Positions 35,433 through 44,975 of a DNA stretch of 64,000 nt are shown here, one piece after another. The notes beneath the pieces are model-generated. The model was not told where the DNA came from and searched no databases. It saw nothing but the letters and a program-made list of their open reading frames with translations. How positions within the stretch are numbered: the stretch's first letter is position 1; each line of letters begins with the position of its first letter. Origin of the DNA: Pedobacter petrophilus. Its GTDB lineage: Bacteria; Bacteroidota; Bacteroidia; Sphingobacteriales; Sphingobacteriaceae. A program made the translations under genes and the position numbers. The DNA lies in the NCBI RefSeq assembly GCF_009674725.1, contig NZ_WKKH01000020.1, forward strand, positions 1-64,000, read 5' to 3'.

Positions 35433-35525
35433 TCTTTATTTCGCTGTTAAGTTAAGTATAGCGATTTAAGATAAAAGCCGGAAATGGTGTTTTTTGTTTG
35501 AACCAGATGATGAAGATCTGTTTTT

Positions 35526-36422
35526 TTAGTTTAAAGCGTTTCTAAAAGCGCCTGGCGCCAAATTTGTTTTCTTTTTAAATAACGTGCTGAAAGATTGTGC
35601 ATGTTCGAAACCCAGGGCATAGGCAATCTCATTTATGGATAGCGTAGTAGTAGAGAGTTTTTCTTTCGCCTTCTCTATTAACCTTTCATGAATGTGTTGC
35701 TGCGTATTCTGTCCGGTATGAATTCTGAGTAAATCGCTCAGGTAATTGGGGGAGATATTTAACTTATTGGCCAGGTATTGCACGGTAAGTAAACCGAGGT
35801 CGGCAGTATGGTTTCCATTAAAATAATCATCAATTACCTGTTCAAATTTTACCAGCAACTGGTTATTGTTGTTTTTCCGGGTAATAAACTGCCGCTCGTA
35901 AAAACGGTTGGAGTAATTAAGCAGCAATTCTATCTGCGCTAAAATGATTTCTTGTGTATGCCTGTCGATATGCAAACATTCTTTATGGATTTTATGGAGG
36001 ATGGTAATTAAATTTTCTTCCTCTTCTGCAGAAAGGTGCAAAGCTTCATTAACTGCGTAAGAGAAAAATCCATATTGATTAATGGTGTTTGCCAGTGAAT
36101 GTTTAAGCAGGAAGTCCGGATGGAAGATGAGCAGTTCGCCAGAACCACACTCCATGTTTTGGATATCCAGACGCTGAACCTGATTGGGTGCGGTAAAGCT
36201 CAGCACGCCTGTATCATAATCGTAATGTTGTTGGCCGTACTTAATTTTGCCTGTGGCTTCGCGTTTTAAGGCTATGCAATAAAACTGGTTGATGAATCCT
36301 TTCCACACCTCATCTTCAATAAAGATACTTTCGGCCAGATTGATTATACTCACCAATGGGTGGCGCGGCTCGGGAAGAGATAGTAAGCGGTGAAAAGTGG
36401 AAATAGAAGGAATGGTGTTCAT
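35526..36422 (-). CDS. AraC-family transcriptional regulator, downstream of an aldo/keto reductase
   Basis: A 298-residue protein starting at ATG 36422; a longer frame to 36458 lacks family support. The N-terminal AraC-binding-like domain is followed by a double HTH at the C-terminus (LSINEIAYALGFEHAQSFS, TLFKKKTNLAPGAFR). It lies 70 bp after the AKR gene on the same strand, so regulation of that gene is likely. Effector unknown. Confidence 0.82.
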   Translation of the reverse strand: MNTIPSISTFHRLLSLPEPRHPLVSIINLAESIFIEDEVWKGFINQFYCIALKREATGKIKYGQQHYDYDTGVLSFTAPNQVQRLDIQNMECGSGELLIFHPDFLLKHSLANTINQYGFFSYAVNEALHLSAEEEENLITILHKIHKECLHIDRHTQEIILAQIELLLNYSNRFYERQFITRKNNNNQLLVKFEQVIDDYFNGNHTADLGLLTVQYLANKLNISPNYLSDLLRIHTGQNTQQHIHERLIEKAKEKLSTTTLSINEIAYALGFEHAQSFSTLFKKKTNLAPGAFRNALN

Positions 36423-36492
36423 GGTGCAATTTAAAGATAAAGAATAAATATAGGGCACAACTGCATTTATATGATGCAGTTGTGCCGGTTAA

Positions 36493-37497
36493 TTAATCAA
36501 TAAGGCCCATACTAAATTCATCGTAGGCACTGCCGGTATCTGTTCCCAATGGGATAATGCTTTCTAGTTTCTGTACATCAGCCTCGGTTAAGGCAATACT
36601 TAGAGCAGCGATGTTTTGCTCCAGGTATTTTCTGCGTTTGGTGCCAGGGATGGGAACAATCCCTTTGTTCATCATCCAGACTAAACCAAGTTGCGAAGCG
36701 GTGATGTTTTTCTCGGCTGCCATCGCTTCTATAGCTTCAACCAGTTCTATATTTTTATGAAAATGCGCTTCCTGGAAGCGGGGGATTGAACGGCGGAAAT
36801 CGTTGGCTGGTAAATCATCGATGGTACGAATCTGGCCTGTTAAAAAACCTCTTCCAAGCGGAGAATAAGCAACGAAACTAATCTCCAGTGCGGCAAGGGT
36901 GTCTAAAATTCCTCTTTCTTCTACTGTGCGCTCAAATAACGAGTATTCGCTTTGTACGGCAGTAACCGGGTGGATGGCATGTGCTCTTTTAATTGTTTCT
37001 GAAGATACTTCAGATAGACCAATATAGCCGATTTTCCCTTCCTTTACCAGGTCGCTCATGGCTTCAGCAGTTTCTTCGATAGGCGTGTTTTTATCCAGGC
37101 GATGCAAATAATATAAATCGATATAATCGGTTTTTAAATTTTGAAGTGATCGCTCCAGCGCTTTCTTTACATACTTTTTCTGCCCGTTTATTGCCCAGGT
37201 TACCTTATTATTGTCATCAATCTCCCAACCGAATTTGGTGGCAATGATGTAATCATTTCTATTGCCCGCAATGGCTTTGGCAATTAGCTGTTCGTTTTTC
37301 AGCGGTCCGTATAAATCGGCTGTATCCAGTAGGTTTACACCCAGTTCCCGCGACCGGTGAATGGTGGCGATGGCTTCTTTCTCATCTGCTTCTCCATACA
37401 TGTGGGCATCTTCAAAGCCCGTCATCCCCATACAGCCTAATCCCATTGCCGGAACTATGAGTCCCTGGTTTCCTAAATTTATTTTTTTGATTTCCAT
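36493..37497 (-). CDS. Aldo/keto reductase (YajO/AKR13-like)
   Basis: A 334-residue enzyme from ATG 37497 (MEIKKINLG). An upstream in-frame start at 37590 adds an atypical leader. It has the GLGCMGMTGF N-terminal motif, the tetrad region LLDTADLYGPL, Lys in ATKFGWE, and His in YYLHRLDKNTP. The late IPGTKRRKYLEQNIAA segment binds NADPH. It fits the AKR13-type soluble reductases. Probably in an operon with the following AraC gene. Confidence 0.85.
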   Translation of the reverse strand: MEIKKINLGNQGLIVPAMGLGCMGMTGFEDAHMYGEADEKEAIATIHRSRELGVNLLDTADLYGPLKNEQLIAKAIAGNRNDYIIATKFGWEIDDNNKVTWAINGQKKYVKKALERSLQNLKTDYIDLYYLHRLDKNTPIEETAEAMSDLVKEGKIGYIGLSEVSSETIKRAHAIHPVTAVQSEYSLFERTVEERGILDTLAALEISFVAYSPLGRGFLTGQIRTIDDLPANDFRRSIPRFQEAHFHKNIELVEAIEAMAAEKNITASQLGLVWMMNKGIVPIPGTKRRKYLEQNIAALSIALTEADVQKLESIIPLGTDTGSAYDEFSMGLID

Positions 37498-37633
37498 GGT
37501 GTTTAATTTATGAATCAAAGGTGCGGAAGATGAAGGCTTCGGTTGTATGCAAAGCCCCGAAACTTGTTTGCAAATCAATGAAAGTACCATCGAAAGGTTA
37601 AAGTTTATTATTGCTTGAGCACGAGGTTACAGT

Positions 37634-37738
37634 GTTTGCAGTTTGCAGTTGAGGGTTTGCAGTTTGCAGTTGAGGGTTTGCAGTTGGCAGTTGAGGATTT
37701 GCAGTTTGCAGTTGAAGGTTTGCAGTTGGTAGTGCAGT
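37634..37738. repeat. Tandem 21-nt repeat
   Basis: Five head-to-tail units of gtttgcagtttgcagttgagg begin at 37634, 37655, 37676, 37697 and 37718 (the last is degenerate). Each contains two heptamers of the tttgcag type. It lies in non-coding DNA between the AKR gene and the type VI island. A period of 21 keeps one frame, but no ORF covers it. Confidence 0.85.
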
Positions 37739-38049
37739 TTTTCGCTCCTGATTAATAGCGTTATTCACCGCATGTACTTTAAAGCTCTGGTATCCATCCA
37801 GTTTTCGAAGACCATTCTGAGCCGCCTGTCTGGCTTCATTAAGCTGAAGCTAAGAATTTAGAAAAGAGTAACATAGTGGTCTATAATTCTTACTTTATTT
37901 TCCGAATAACCGGATAGTATAAGTAATACGAAAATTATTTTAAAAAAATTACAAGTTTTTTGTGCTTAAAATCTGCGTTCAACTACACGTAAAACATTTT
38001 TTTTAAAAACCTGCCACCTATAACCCGATATTTATCAGTAACATAGCGT

Positions 38050-38140
38050 GCAAATGGCTTAATATTTGATGTACGCTTCCCGTAGCGGAGCTACGATAAC
38101 TCATTTTAACTTTAAATTAAAATATCCGTTAAGCCATTAG
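38050..38140. repeat. Structured intergenic element upstream of vgrG
   Basis: aatggcttaatattt (about 38053-38067) pairs with aaatatccgttaagccatt (38120-38138) around an inner hairpin, cgtagcggagctacg (38081-38095). The rest of the gap from 37739 to 38297 shows no gene. It could be a mobile REP-like element or a leader structure. Confidence 0.5.
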
Positions 38141-38297
38141 CTCTCAAATCAATATACCTCTAATTGGTTCGGCCTTTACGCACAATAATATACTTTAGGT
38201 AAGCTACCATACTTAATCGGATGCATTTTATTGGATTGAAATTGCCTATAAGCTTACAAACTAGTTAGCAGTTAATTTATGAATAAGAATACCTAAT

Positions 38298-40181
38298 ATG
38301 GAAAACAAACTCATCACCGAAATCAACATAGAAGATAAGGCAATCCTTCACTTCGCCAGCTTCAGCCTGCAACAGGCTTTTAACAGCCATCATTATTTCG
38401 AATTGCGGTTTAACCACGACCAGATGGGTGCGCCGGGCTTAATTAACCTGGATGAAAGTCGTGATTTTGTAGGAAAAACCTTAACCGCATCTTTTGGCTA
38501 TTCTCAGGAGCAGCTTCAAAATTTTATGGGTTTGGTAACCAGAGTGGAACTGGCACAAAGCCATGGCTATCATGGCGTATTAATAGTGAGCGGCTATAGT
38601 CCGACGATTTTAATAGATCGTGGCGAAGACCTGGGTTCTTATCTGGATAAAGATTTAAATGAAATTGCCAAACTGGCCACCATTGATACCCCTGCCAACG
38701 ATTTAAAAATTGTAGCGAATGCCAGCCGTCAGGCCAACATAGATTACCTGATCCAGTACAAGGAAAGCGATTGGGAATTTTTAAACCGACTTTCTGGCGA
38801 ATACCACGAATGGCTGTACTATGATGGTAAGCAGCTAAATTTTGGTAAGCCCGATACCCAAAAGGACATTGCCTTATTTTATGGCAGGGATGTGCATAAC
38901 CTGCAATATGCCATGGAATTGACTCCATTAAAAAACAAACGTTTTGCCTATAACCCCAAACAGGATGAAATGCTGCAAAGCGAAAGTAGCGGCAAGGCAG
39001 ATGGAAACCCTGATCTGGCGCATGCGATCAAAGCATCAAACTTAATGTACAGCAAAACATTTAATCAGCCCTCCATGATTAGGGTAGATAATAGCGGCGA
39101 CATTAAAAGCCATGTAGATAATGAAGAAAAAGCCCACATCAGCGAGTTGCTAAAGGTGAATGCCAGCGGAGATCATGCCGGGTTAGGCATTGGCACGATT
39201 GCCGAAATTACGATGAGCATCCGGCAGGAAATCGCCTTTGTGACAGAAAGCCTGGGTCGGTTTTTAATTACCAGCATCACCCATAACCTGGATGGAACGC
39301 GGAAATACTACAACACTTTCGAAGGGGTAGTAGCCAATACCGAACGGTTACTGGTAACGAATTATGATAAACCTAATCCGGATATGCAGTTGGCTGATGT
39401 GATCGACAATGATGACCCTCAAGGCCAGGGCCGGATTAAAGTGAAATTTAAATGGGAATGCCACACCAATGATGTAACCGAATGGCTGCGGGTGGTAAGC
39501 CCGAATGCGGGAAGCGGTGATACCGGTAAAAACCGTGGCTTCCATGTGATCCCTGAAAAGGGCGACCAGGTGGTGATTGCCTTTGAAGAAGGAAACGTAG
39601 CCCGCCCCGTGGTGATGGGCAGTGTGTACCATGGTAAGAGTGGCGACAGTTCTGGCTTTAAGAACAGTAATACGAAGGGTCTGACTTCCAGAAAAGGCAG
39701 TGCCTTAACTTTTGATGACCTAAACCACGCCCTGAATATGGGTACCAGTGCGGCTAACTTTATCAATATTAAAAACGGGCAGGCTTTGCTTACCGCGCAG
39801 GCGGGAAATAAAATTGTGATCCATACCGGTTTAAGTACGTTTACCATGGATAAGGAGGGGAATATTGCTGTAACAGGGAAAAACATCAGTATCAACGGAA
39901 CAGAAAGCATCGATATCCAATCGCCCAAGATTACCATGGGTAATTTGGCTCCTGCGGAAGGTGCTACACCAGAGCAAACAGCAGCTGCTACCAAAACTTT
40001 AGATATTAAAGGCGAAGCGATTACGGTGGAAGGGAAAGACCTGGTAGATGCCAAAGCCAAGGCCATGAATCTTGCTGCTACCGAAAATGATTTTATCATA
40101 GACGGGCAAAAGAACTTAACCATAGGGGTTACCGCAACAGCTTCTTTAAGTGGTGGCAAGGTAGAAATTAACAAAAGCTAA
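38298..40181 (+). CDS. vgrG: Type VI secretion spike protein VgrG (TssI, T6SS-iii type)
   Basis: A 627-residue VgrG. An N-terminal gp27-like part (residues 1 to about 330, baseplate hub) is followed by the gp5 OB domain (about 370-470; QGQGRIKVKFKWECHTNDVTEWLRVV and HVIPEKGDQVVIAFEEGN). A C-terminal beta-helix spike of repeated short strands spans about 480-627 (IVIHTG..., ISINGTESIDIQSPKI...). It is the tip of the contractile secretion device on the inner-membrane side, carrying the PAAR effector encoded two genes downstream. The other tss genes are not in the window. Confidence 0.92.
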   Translation: MENKLITEINIEDKAILHFASFSLQQAFNSHHYFELRFNHDQMGAPGLINLDESRDFVGKTLTASFGYSQEQLQNFMGLVTRVELAQSHGYHGVLIVSGYSPTILIDRGEDLGSYLDKDLNEIAKLATIDTPANDLKIVANASRQANIDYLIQYKESDWEFLNRLSGEYHEWLYYDGKQLNFGKPDTQKDIALFYGRDVHNLQYAMELTPLKNKRFAYNPKQDEMLQSESSGKADGNPDLAHAIKASNLMYSKTFNQPSMIRVDNSGDIKSHVDNEEKAHISELLKVNASGDHAGLGIGTIAEITMSIRQEIAFVTESLGRFLITSITHNLDGTRKYYNTFEGVVANTERLLVTNYDKPNPDMQLADVIDNDDPQGQGRIKVKFKWECHTNDVTEWLRVVSPNAGSGDTGKNRGFHVIPEKGDQVVIAFEEGNVARPVVMGSVYHGKSGDSSGFKNSNTKGLTSRKGSALTFDDLNHALNMGTSAANFINIKNGQALLTAQAGNKIVIHTGLSTFTMDKEGNIAVTGKNISINGTESIDIQSPKITMGNLAPAEGATPEQTAAATKTLDIKGEAITVEGKDLVDAKAKAMNLAATENDFIIDGQKNLTIGVTATASLSGGKVEINKS

Positions 40182-40184
40182 GTT

Positions 40185-41045
40185 ATGTTATACAAAGATA
40201 ACTATCCGATCAATTTTGGATTAACAGAAGGTGCATCCCGGCTTTATCAGATTGAACAGCAGATCAGCTATACGGTTGAAGGTTACCAATACCATAATGA
40301 GATTAAAACAGAAGTAAGGATTAAAGTAGAGCAGAAAACAGCCTTAAACGATGTGTTTTCCATCCAGTTGTTAAAGCAGTGGCAACTCAAAAATGATGGG
40401 GCTGATGCTGTAGATCTGAGCATGGCCGAGTTGCGGAAGAAACTCCTGATTGAAACAGATTTGCAGGGCAAGATTAAACAGGTAACTAACCTGCCCGAAA
40501 TTAAAGACCATTGGCTTGAAATCAGACCCGCAATTGCCAAAAAATATGCAGGTGATGAGTCGGCTAAAGAACTGATTAATGATGCGATAGTGCTGCTTTA
40601 TACCGATGGCGGATTAAACAGTGCTATACAATCATCCTATCTGTACCACGCCATATTGCCCGGACTACTGGAACAAAATTTCAGCAAAGAGGGTGGTTAT
40701 ACTTTTAACAGCCACCGCGAAATACCTAATGCCCTTGGTCAAACCGCATTACCCTTTAAAATAAAGGTTTCGTTGGCGGATTATGATGAAGTACAAAATA
40801 GCTGTTTGATCAAAATAGATGGGGAGATAGACCGGGATAATTTTGATCAGGATAGCGTAACCGAAATGTTCAGCGAGTTGCTGGATGAGTATAACCTCAA
40901 TGCCCATGTAGATGGTTTTCATTTAGAAAGCCATGAATACGGCAGCGATGGCATGCCGTTGCAGTCTTCGCAATTAACGCAATATGCCATTGAAGGTGTG
41001 TTGATGTACCGCAATAGTTGTATCCTAACACTTTTAACCCATTAG
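40185..41045 (+). CDS. VgrG-linked conserved hypothetical, probable effector adaptor
   Basis: A 286-residue soluble protein 3 bp after vgrG and 2 bp before the effector gene start. No signal peptide and no known motif. It is beta-rich at the start (residues 1-60) and helical at 110-180. The position between VgrG and a PAAR-like effector suggests an adaptor or chaperone that loads the effector (inference; families such as DUF4123, DUF1795 and DUF2169 play this part elsewhere, but I see no match to them). Confidence 0.6.
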   Translation: MLYKDNYPINFGLTEGASRLYQIEQQISYTVEGYQYHNEIKTEVRIKVEQKTALNDVFSIQLLKQWQLKNDGADAVDLSMAELRKKLLIETDLQGKIKQVTNLPEIKDHWLEIRPAIAKKYAGDESAKELINDAIVLLYTDGGLNSAIQSSYLYHAILPGLLEQNFSKEGGYTFNSHREIPNALGQTALPFKIKVSLADYDEVQNSCLIKIDGEIDRDNFDQDSVTEMFSELLDEYNLNAHVDGFHLESHEYGSDGMPLQSSQLTQYAIEGVLMYRNSCILTLLTH

Positions 41046-41047
41046 CC

Positions 41048-42556
41048 ATGGCCAAGAAATATGTTCCAAATGGTGCCTACCTGGTTTGCGATAAAGGGCT
41101 TGGCTATGGAAAACTCAAAGTAACCAACCATAAAAATGTTCGCCTGTATGGCAAACAAATGGCTACCGAGGGCGATAAAGTGCCCATGGTAAACATCCCC
41201 TGCCTGGGGATCTGTTCCATCACCAAAACCAAGTGCCAGCCCATTCCTTTGTTATGGCAAGGCGTACAACAGGGCATAACCATTGGCCCTTACCGCAAAC
41301 TGCTTGAAGATTCGAAACTGCCCTGCAGCCTGGGCGGTAAAATTGGTATCCATTTTAGTATGCCAGCTGCCCTGGCAACTATTGAGGCTAATGTTACGGC
41401 GATGAGGCAGCGTGAAATGAAAAGCCTTGGCGCAAAAGTTGATGACTGGTTTCAGAAGGGATTTGACGAACAGGAAAAAGCCAATAACAAAATAGGTGGC
41501 CTTTACGGTAAATACGCCAACTTTAAACTGGGTGTAAATGAAGGGATCTATGGCGGCGTAAAAGGGATTGGCGAAGGGCTGGTGTTTTTAAAAGAGATGG
41601 GCGATAAGGCCACGGGAGCCGCTTTACATGCGGTAACCCACCCAACGGAAACTGCGGGCAAGGTAAAAGATGCTGCTGTAGCGACCAAAAATGCTGTAAG
41701 TGGTGCTGCAAATTGGGTAAGCACACCCGGAAATGTAAAAAAAGTAGTCAGTGATGTTCGGCAGGCGCATGTAAATGCTTATAATTGGGCAACCACGCCC
41801 GGTAACCTGGAAAGTGCAGGTAAGGCTGCTTTAAATAAAACAGGTGAAGGGCTGAAACAAGCCAAAGATTGGGCGTCAAAGCAAAGCCCACGCGATTGGG
41901 GCAGGTATACAGGGCGTACCGGGTTTGAAGTGGGTTTAATGTTTACAGGCGTTGGCGAAGCCAAAGCTGTAGTTAGTGGTGCGGAAGGAGCTAACGTACT
42001 TGCGAAAACCGCAGAAGGTGCAAATGTACTGGCGAAAACAAGCGAAGCGGCAAGGGTTGCAAAAATAGCAAAAGAAGCAAATGCCACGGCAAAAGCTTTA
42101 GAGGTTGCCGAAGCGGCTGAGAAGGCTAAAAAGGCGAGGACGCTTGGGGAGGTGGTATCTGAAGGTGCTGATGATTTGGCAGAAACTACCTTTCGAGATA
42201 AAAATGGAGTTTTAAGAAAAAAAAATGGACAGTTTGCAAAAGACCCAAAAACTGTAGCATTTAAGCGAAGTATTTCTGAAAGAAAAAAAGCATTAATAAG
42301 GGATGCGAAAGATCCTAATAGTGGGCTATCAGATAAGGCAAGGAAGGAAATACTGCAATCAAAAGGAGATAATGTCCCGAAAGGTCATGAAGTAGATCAT
42401 ACTGAGCCTCTTTATACAGGAAGAAGTATAGCCGAAAAGCAAGCATTGGACAAGGAATATAACATGAAGACTATGAGAAAAAGTGAACATAAAAAATTAC
42501 ATACACGTTGCAATAAAGTTAAATTTCACAAATATCCACCTGAAAATTACAGATAA
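41048..42556 (+). CDS. PAAR-like (DUF4280) effector with C-terminal HNH nuclease toxin
   Basis: A 502-residue polymorphic effector from ATG 41048. Residues 1 to about 115 form the DUF4280 PAAR-like tip that caps VgrG (CDKGLGYGKLKV, IPCLGICSITKTKCQP with four Cys). Residues about 115-380 are an Ala/Lys-rich helical stalk with the doubled unit EGANVLAKT. Residues about 385-502 hold an HNH/EndoVII-like toxin with His447, Asp450 and His451 in GHEVDHTEP and HKKLH at 481-485. It would be injected into rivals and cut nucleic acid. Base composition drops sharply near 42180, where the toxin begins. Confidence 0.85.
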   Translation: MAKKYVPNGAYLVCDKGLGYGKLKVTNHKNVRLYGKQMATEGDKVPMVNIPCLGICSITKTKCQPIPLLWQGVQQGITIGPYRKLLEDSKLPCSLGGKIGIHFSMPAALATIEANVTAMRQREMKSLGAKVDDWFQKGFDEQEKANNKIGGLYGKYANFKLGVNEGIYGGVKGIGEGLVFLKEMGDKATGAALHAVTHPTETAGKVKDAAVATKNAVSGAANWVSTPGNVKKVVSDVRQAHVNAYNWATTPGNLESAGKAALNKTGEGLKQAKDWASKQSPRDWGRYTGRTGFEVGLMFTGVGEAKAVVSGAEGANVLAKTAEGANVLAKTSEAARVAKIAKEANATAKALEVAEAAEKAKKARTLGEVVSEGADDLAETTFRDKNGVLRKKNGQFAKDPKTVAFKRSISERKKALIRDAKDPNSGLSDKARKEILQSKGDNVPKGHEVDHTEPLYTGRSIAEKQALDKEYNMKTMRKSEHKKLHTRCNKVKFHKYPPENYR

Positions 42557-42558
42557 GT

Positions 42559-43254
42559 ATGGAATTAAGTAATTTAAAACAAATATATTATAAACTACTC
42601 GAAGAATATGACGGTGTAGTCGCAATAGAATTTGTTCGAGATCTCAGTCAATTAAACGATTATGAGTCAATTGATTTTCATTATAAAATATTAAAGAATA
42701 GTGAAAATATATATTTATTTCATAGAATACGAGCGGGTTTTGAAAAACATGGCGAAGAGGGCAAAACATTTCTATTAGATAAGATAAACATTGAAACAGA
42801 CCCAGATCTAAAAGCAGAAGCTCTTTTTATATTGGGCACAATGGATTGTGTAGAGGTGAAGCCCATTGCCATTAGTTTCTTACAAAGTAAAAATTATAAA
42901 GAACAATACTATGGCATAATCGTGATTGGATGGCTTGGTAAGAGCGAAGACATTGTTATACTTGAAAATGAATTAACTAATAACAAAAATTTGGAATTAA
43001 GGGCTTATGCTGCAACAGCACTAAGGCAGATCGCTTTCAGTAATTCCAGGCTAAATAAGAAAATAGCAGGTGCCTATTCTCGGGCATATCAAAGTGAAGC
43101 TGACGAAATAGTCCGAAAAACAATCATTGTCTGTTTTCAAGATTTGATTAAAGTGAAGTTTGGATTAAGGGAGTTACAAACAGGTGAAATAACTGGTGAC
43201 TTAAATTTAGCAGAACCAAAATTTAAAAAAGCGTTGACAAATTATTTAGCTTAA
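42559..43254 (+). CDS. HEAT-like immunity protein for the HNH toxin
   Basis: A 231-residue, all-helical, HEAT/ARM-like protein (repeating A-x-x-x-L helices: KAEALFILG, EQYYGIIVIGWLG, LRAYAATALRQIA, VRKTIIVCFQ). It begins 2 bp after the toxin stop, the typical place for a cognate immunity gene. HEAT-like proteins are known immunity folds that bind the nuclease active face. The pairing is inferred from position. Confidence 0.7.
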   Translation: MELSNLKQIYYKLLEEYDGVVAIEFVRDLSQLNDYESIDFHYKILKNSENIYLFHRIRAGFEKHGEEGKTFLLDKINIETDPDLKAEALFILGTMDCVEVKPIAISFLQSKNYKEQYYGIIVIGWLGKSEDIVILENELTNNKNLELRAYAATALRQIAFSNSRLNKKIAGAYSRAYQSEADEIVRKTIIVCFQDLIKVKFGLRELQTGEITGDLNLAEPKFKKALTNYLA

Positions 43255-43689
43255 ATGAAAATATTTTTATTTGATCCAGAGTACGATTATGAATTGGAAG
43301 ATTACGAGGCCAATTTGGAAGAAGCAATAGAAGCTTTTTATGATTTGCCGGATGTAGAAGGAGCATTCTTTGGAATATTTGATCATAATAATCGGTTCGT
43401 TCAATTTGCTTGGAATGCTCAAGACGAATGGTTAATTGATATACCATCCGATTCATTTGAAACTACAGGAAAAGCCTTTCAACTATATGGATCTTATGAT
43501 AAATGTATCAAAATAATTAATACACTTTTCGATGATACTACTGTAAGTCAGTTACAAGTACAAATAGAAAATAAAACCCTGTTTAAAGATACTGATGAGC
43601 CTTTATTAAATCCAGATGGATTCCTCACGCAAGATAAACCCAAAGAAAATAAAAACAGATGGAATTTATTAGACGATTCTGAAGATTAA
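43255..43689 (+). CDS. Second immunity-type protein with the shared C-terminal tail
   Basis: A 144-residue acidic protein whose ATG immediately follows the preceding TAA. The N-terminal about 110 residues resemble small immunity domains (DPEYDYELEDYEAN..., FFGIFDHNNRFVQFAW). Residues about 113-144 form a tail ending NRWNLLDDSED. The last 16 residues are identical to the end of an unrelated neighbour protein (45534-46046). The toxin it counters is unknown. Confidence 0.6.
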   Translation: MKIFLFDPEYDYELEDYEANLEEAIEAFYDLPDVEGAFFGIFDHNNRFVQFAWNAQDEWLIDIPSDSFETTGKAFQLYGSYDKCIKIINTLFDDTTVSQLQVQIENKTLFKDTDEPLLNPDGFLTQDKPKENKNRWNLLDDSED

Positions 43690-43692
43690 TCA

Positions 43693-43716
43693 AAAGCAGC
43701 GCCAGCTGCTTTTTTC
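43693..43716 (+). terminator. Terminator after the second immunity gene
   Basis: gcagc-gcca-gctgc stem with a T tail, directly after the stop at 43689. It lies before the orphan nuclease module and suggests that module is not read from the main transcript. Confidence 0.5.
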
Positions 43717-43732
43717 ATTTATCTTATTTTAT

Positions 43733-44209
43733 AAAAGTGATAAAGCCTACAAAGCCTATCGTAAAAGAAGAGGTATAGATGCCCGGAGCAAAGAAGAATG
43801 GTTCAGGGGTAATAACGGTAAGGGTAGCTATGAGAGTGTATTAAAAGGCCAAATGGGTGAATACCAGGCTGATCAGTTTATGGCCAGCAAAGGGTATACG
43901 AAATTAAATCATAATGGCGAACTGATAGATCCACTCACCAAAGCAAAAGGTAAGGGAATTGATGGCATTTGGCATGATCCCGGGCCACCACCAAAGTATA
44001 TTATTAGCGAAACCAAGTATGGCTCTAGTAAATTGGGTAAAGAACAGCTGACGGGAGATTGGATAAATAAAAATCTAGACTCAGCAATCAGTGATGAAAA
44101 ACATTTAGATGCGATCCAAAAAGCATTAGATAAAGGTACATTAGAAAAGCAATTATTAAGAGTAGATGATAAGGGTAAAGTTATCACAGAAATAATAACA
44201 AAAAAATAA
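43733..44209 (+). pseudogene. Headless PoNe-type DNase toxin module (orphan effector C-terminus)
   Basis: The open frame with domain similarity runs from about 43733 (AYKAYRKRRGIDARS) to the TAA at 44209. It has no ATG, GTG or TTG in frame before the ATG at 43853, which would give 118 residues. From that ATG the PD-(D/E)xK residues are all kept: Glu3, Asp37 (GKGIDGIW), Glu53 and Lys55 (ISETKYG). The pattern matches the PoNe family of antibacterial T6SS DNases. It lacks a PAAR/Rhs trafficking domain, so it is probably a displaced effector tail kept after effector replacement, next to its immunity gene. Confidence 0.72.
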
Positions 44210-44210
44210 G

Positions 44211-44975
44211 ATGCAAAAGCGTGAGCCATTAATGACTACAGTACATTTTGAAAACAGAATTTCAAGTCGAACAAATCATATTAAAGAATATGAAGCTGAA
44301 CTCAAAGATTTTGATGATTTAAGTCGGCCATATTATACTTTATATATGGATAATTTAAAACTTCTAACTTCGAAATATTCGGCAGGCTATAATATACAAG
44401 AATTAAAAGACAATGTAGCACAAGCTATAAATTGGTTAATCAAAAATATAGAACACCCGGAACATGATAAATTCTATTTAGATAATTTGGAAGATTATTT
44501 AAATCTTTTACAACTATTATCATTGGGGTTTTTGTTTAACATTAATAAAACAGTATTAAAAAACCTGTTAAATCTTTTTGAAGCCGATGATAAGAAAGAT
44601 GGAGATGCGTTATTAGATAAAATAGTAATTTTTATAGAACCAGATAGGCCACAAGATAACAAACTACAACATCCAAAAGCCTACCAGTCACTTTTTGATG
44701 CTATTAATGCCGCAAAAAAAGAACAGCCCAAGCTGATGCAGAATTTTTTAAAAGGTTGGTATAAGAGTATGCGTAAATGCGGTTGGCACGATATTCACAC
44801 TAGTCAAGGCAAAAGTAATTTTAATGGCTATTGGTGCTGGGAGTCTGCCATGGTTACCATACTATGTGATATAGATGATAGCAGCTATCGAGACATGCCT
44901 TTTTACCCAAAGGACATAGTTGATTATGCGAGGCAAAATAAACAATATTTGAAATGGCAGATTTTGATCAAGTAA
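44211..44975 (+). CDS. PoNi immunity protein (DUF1910/DUF1911)
   Basis: A 254-residue protein starting 1 bp after the PoNe module. An N-terminal helical DUF1910-like part (YYTLYMDNLKLL..SAGYNIQEL, about 41-66) precedes the DUF1911 signature GWYKSMRKCGWHDIH...GYWCWE (about 182-211). PoNi proteins bind and block PoNe DNases in the cytoplasm. The next ORF overlaps its 3' end by 22 bp. Confidence 0.8.
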   Translation: MQKREPLMTTVHFENRISSRTNHIKEYEAELKDFDDLSRPYYTLYMDNLKLLTSKYSAGYNIQELKDNVAQAINWLIKNIEHPEHDKFYLDNLEDYLNLLQLLSLGFLFNINKTVLKNLLNLFEADDKKDGDALLDKIVIFIEPDRPQDNKLQHPKAYQSLFDAINAAKKEQPKLMQNFLKGWYKSMRKCGWHDIHTSQGKSNFNGYWCWESAMVTILCDIDDSSYRDMPFYPKDIVDYARQNKQYLKWQILIK

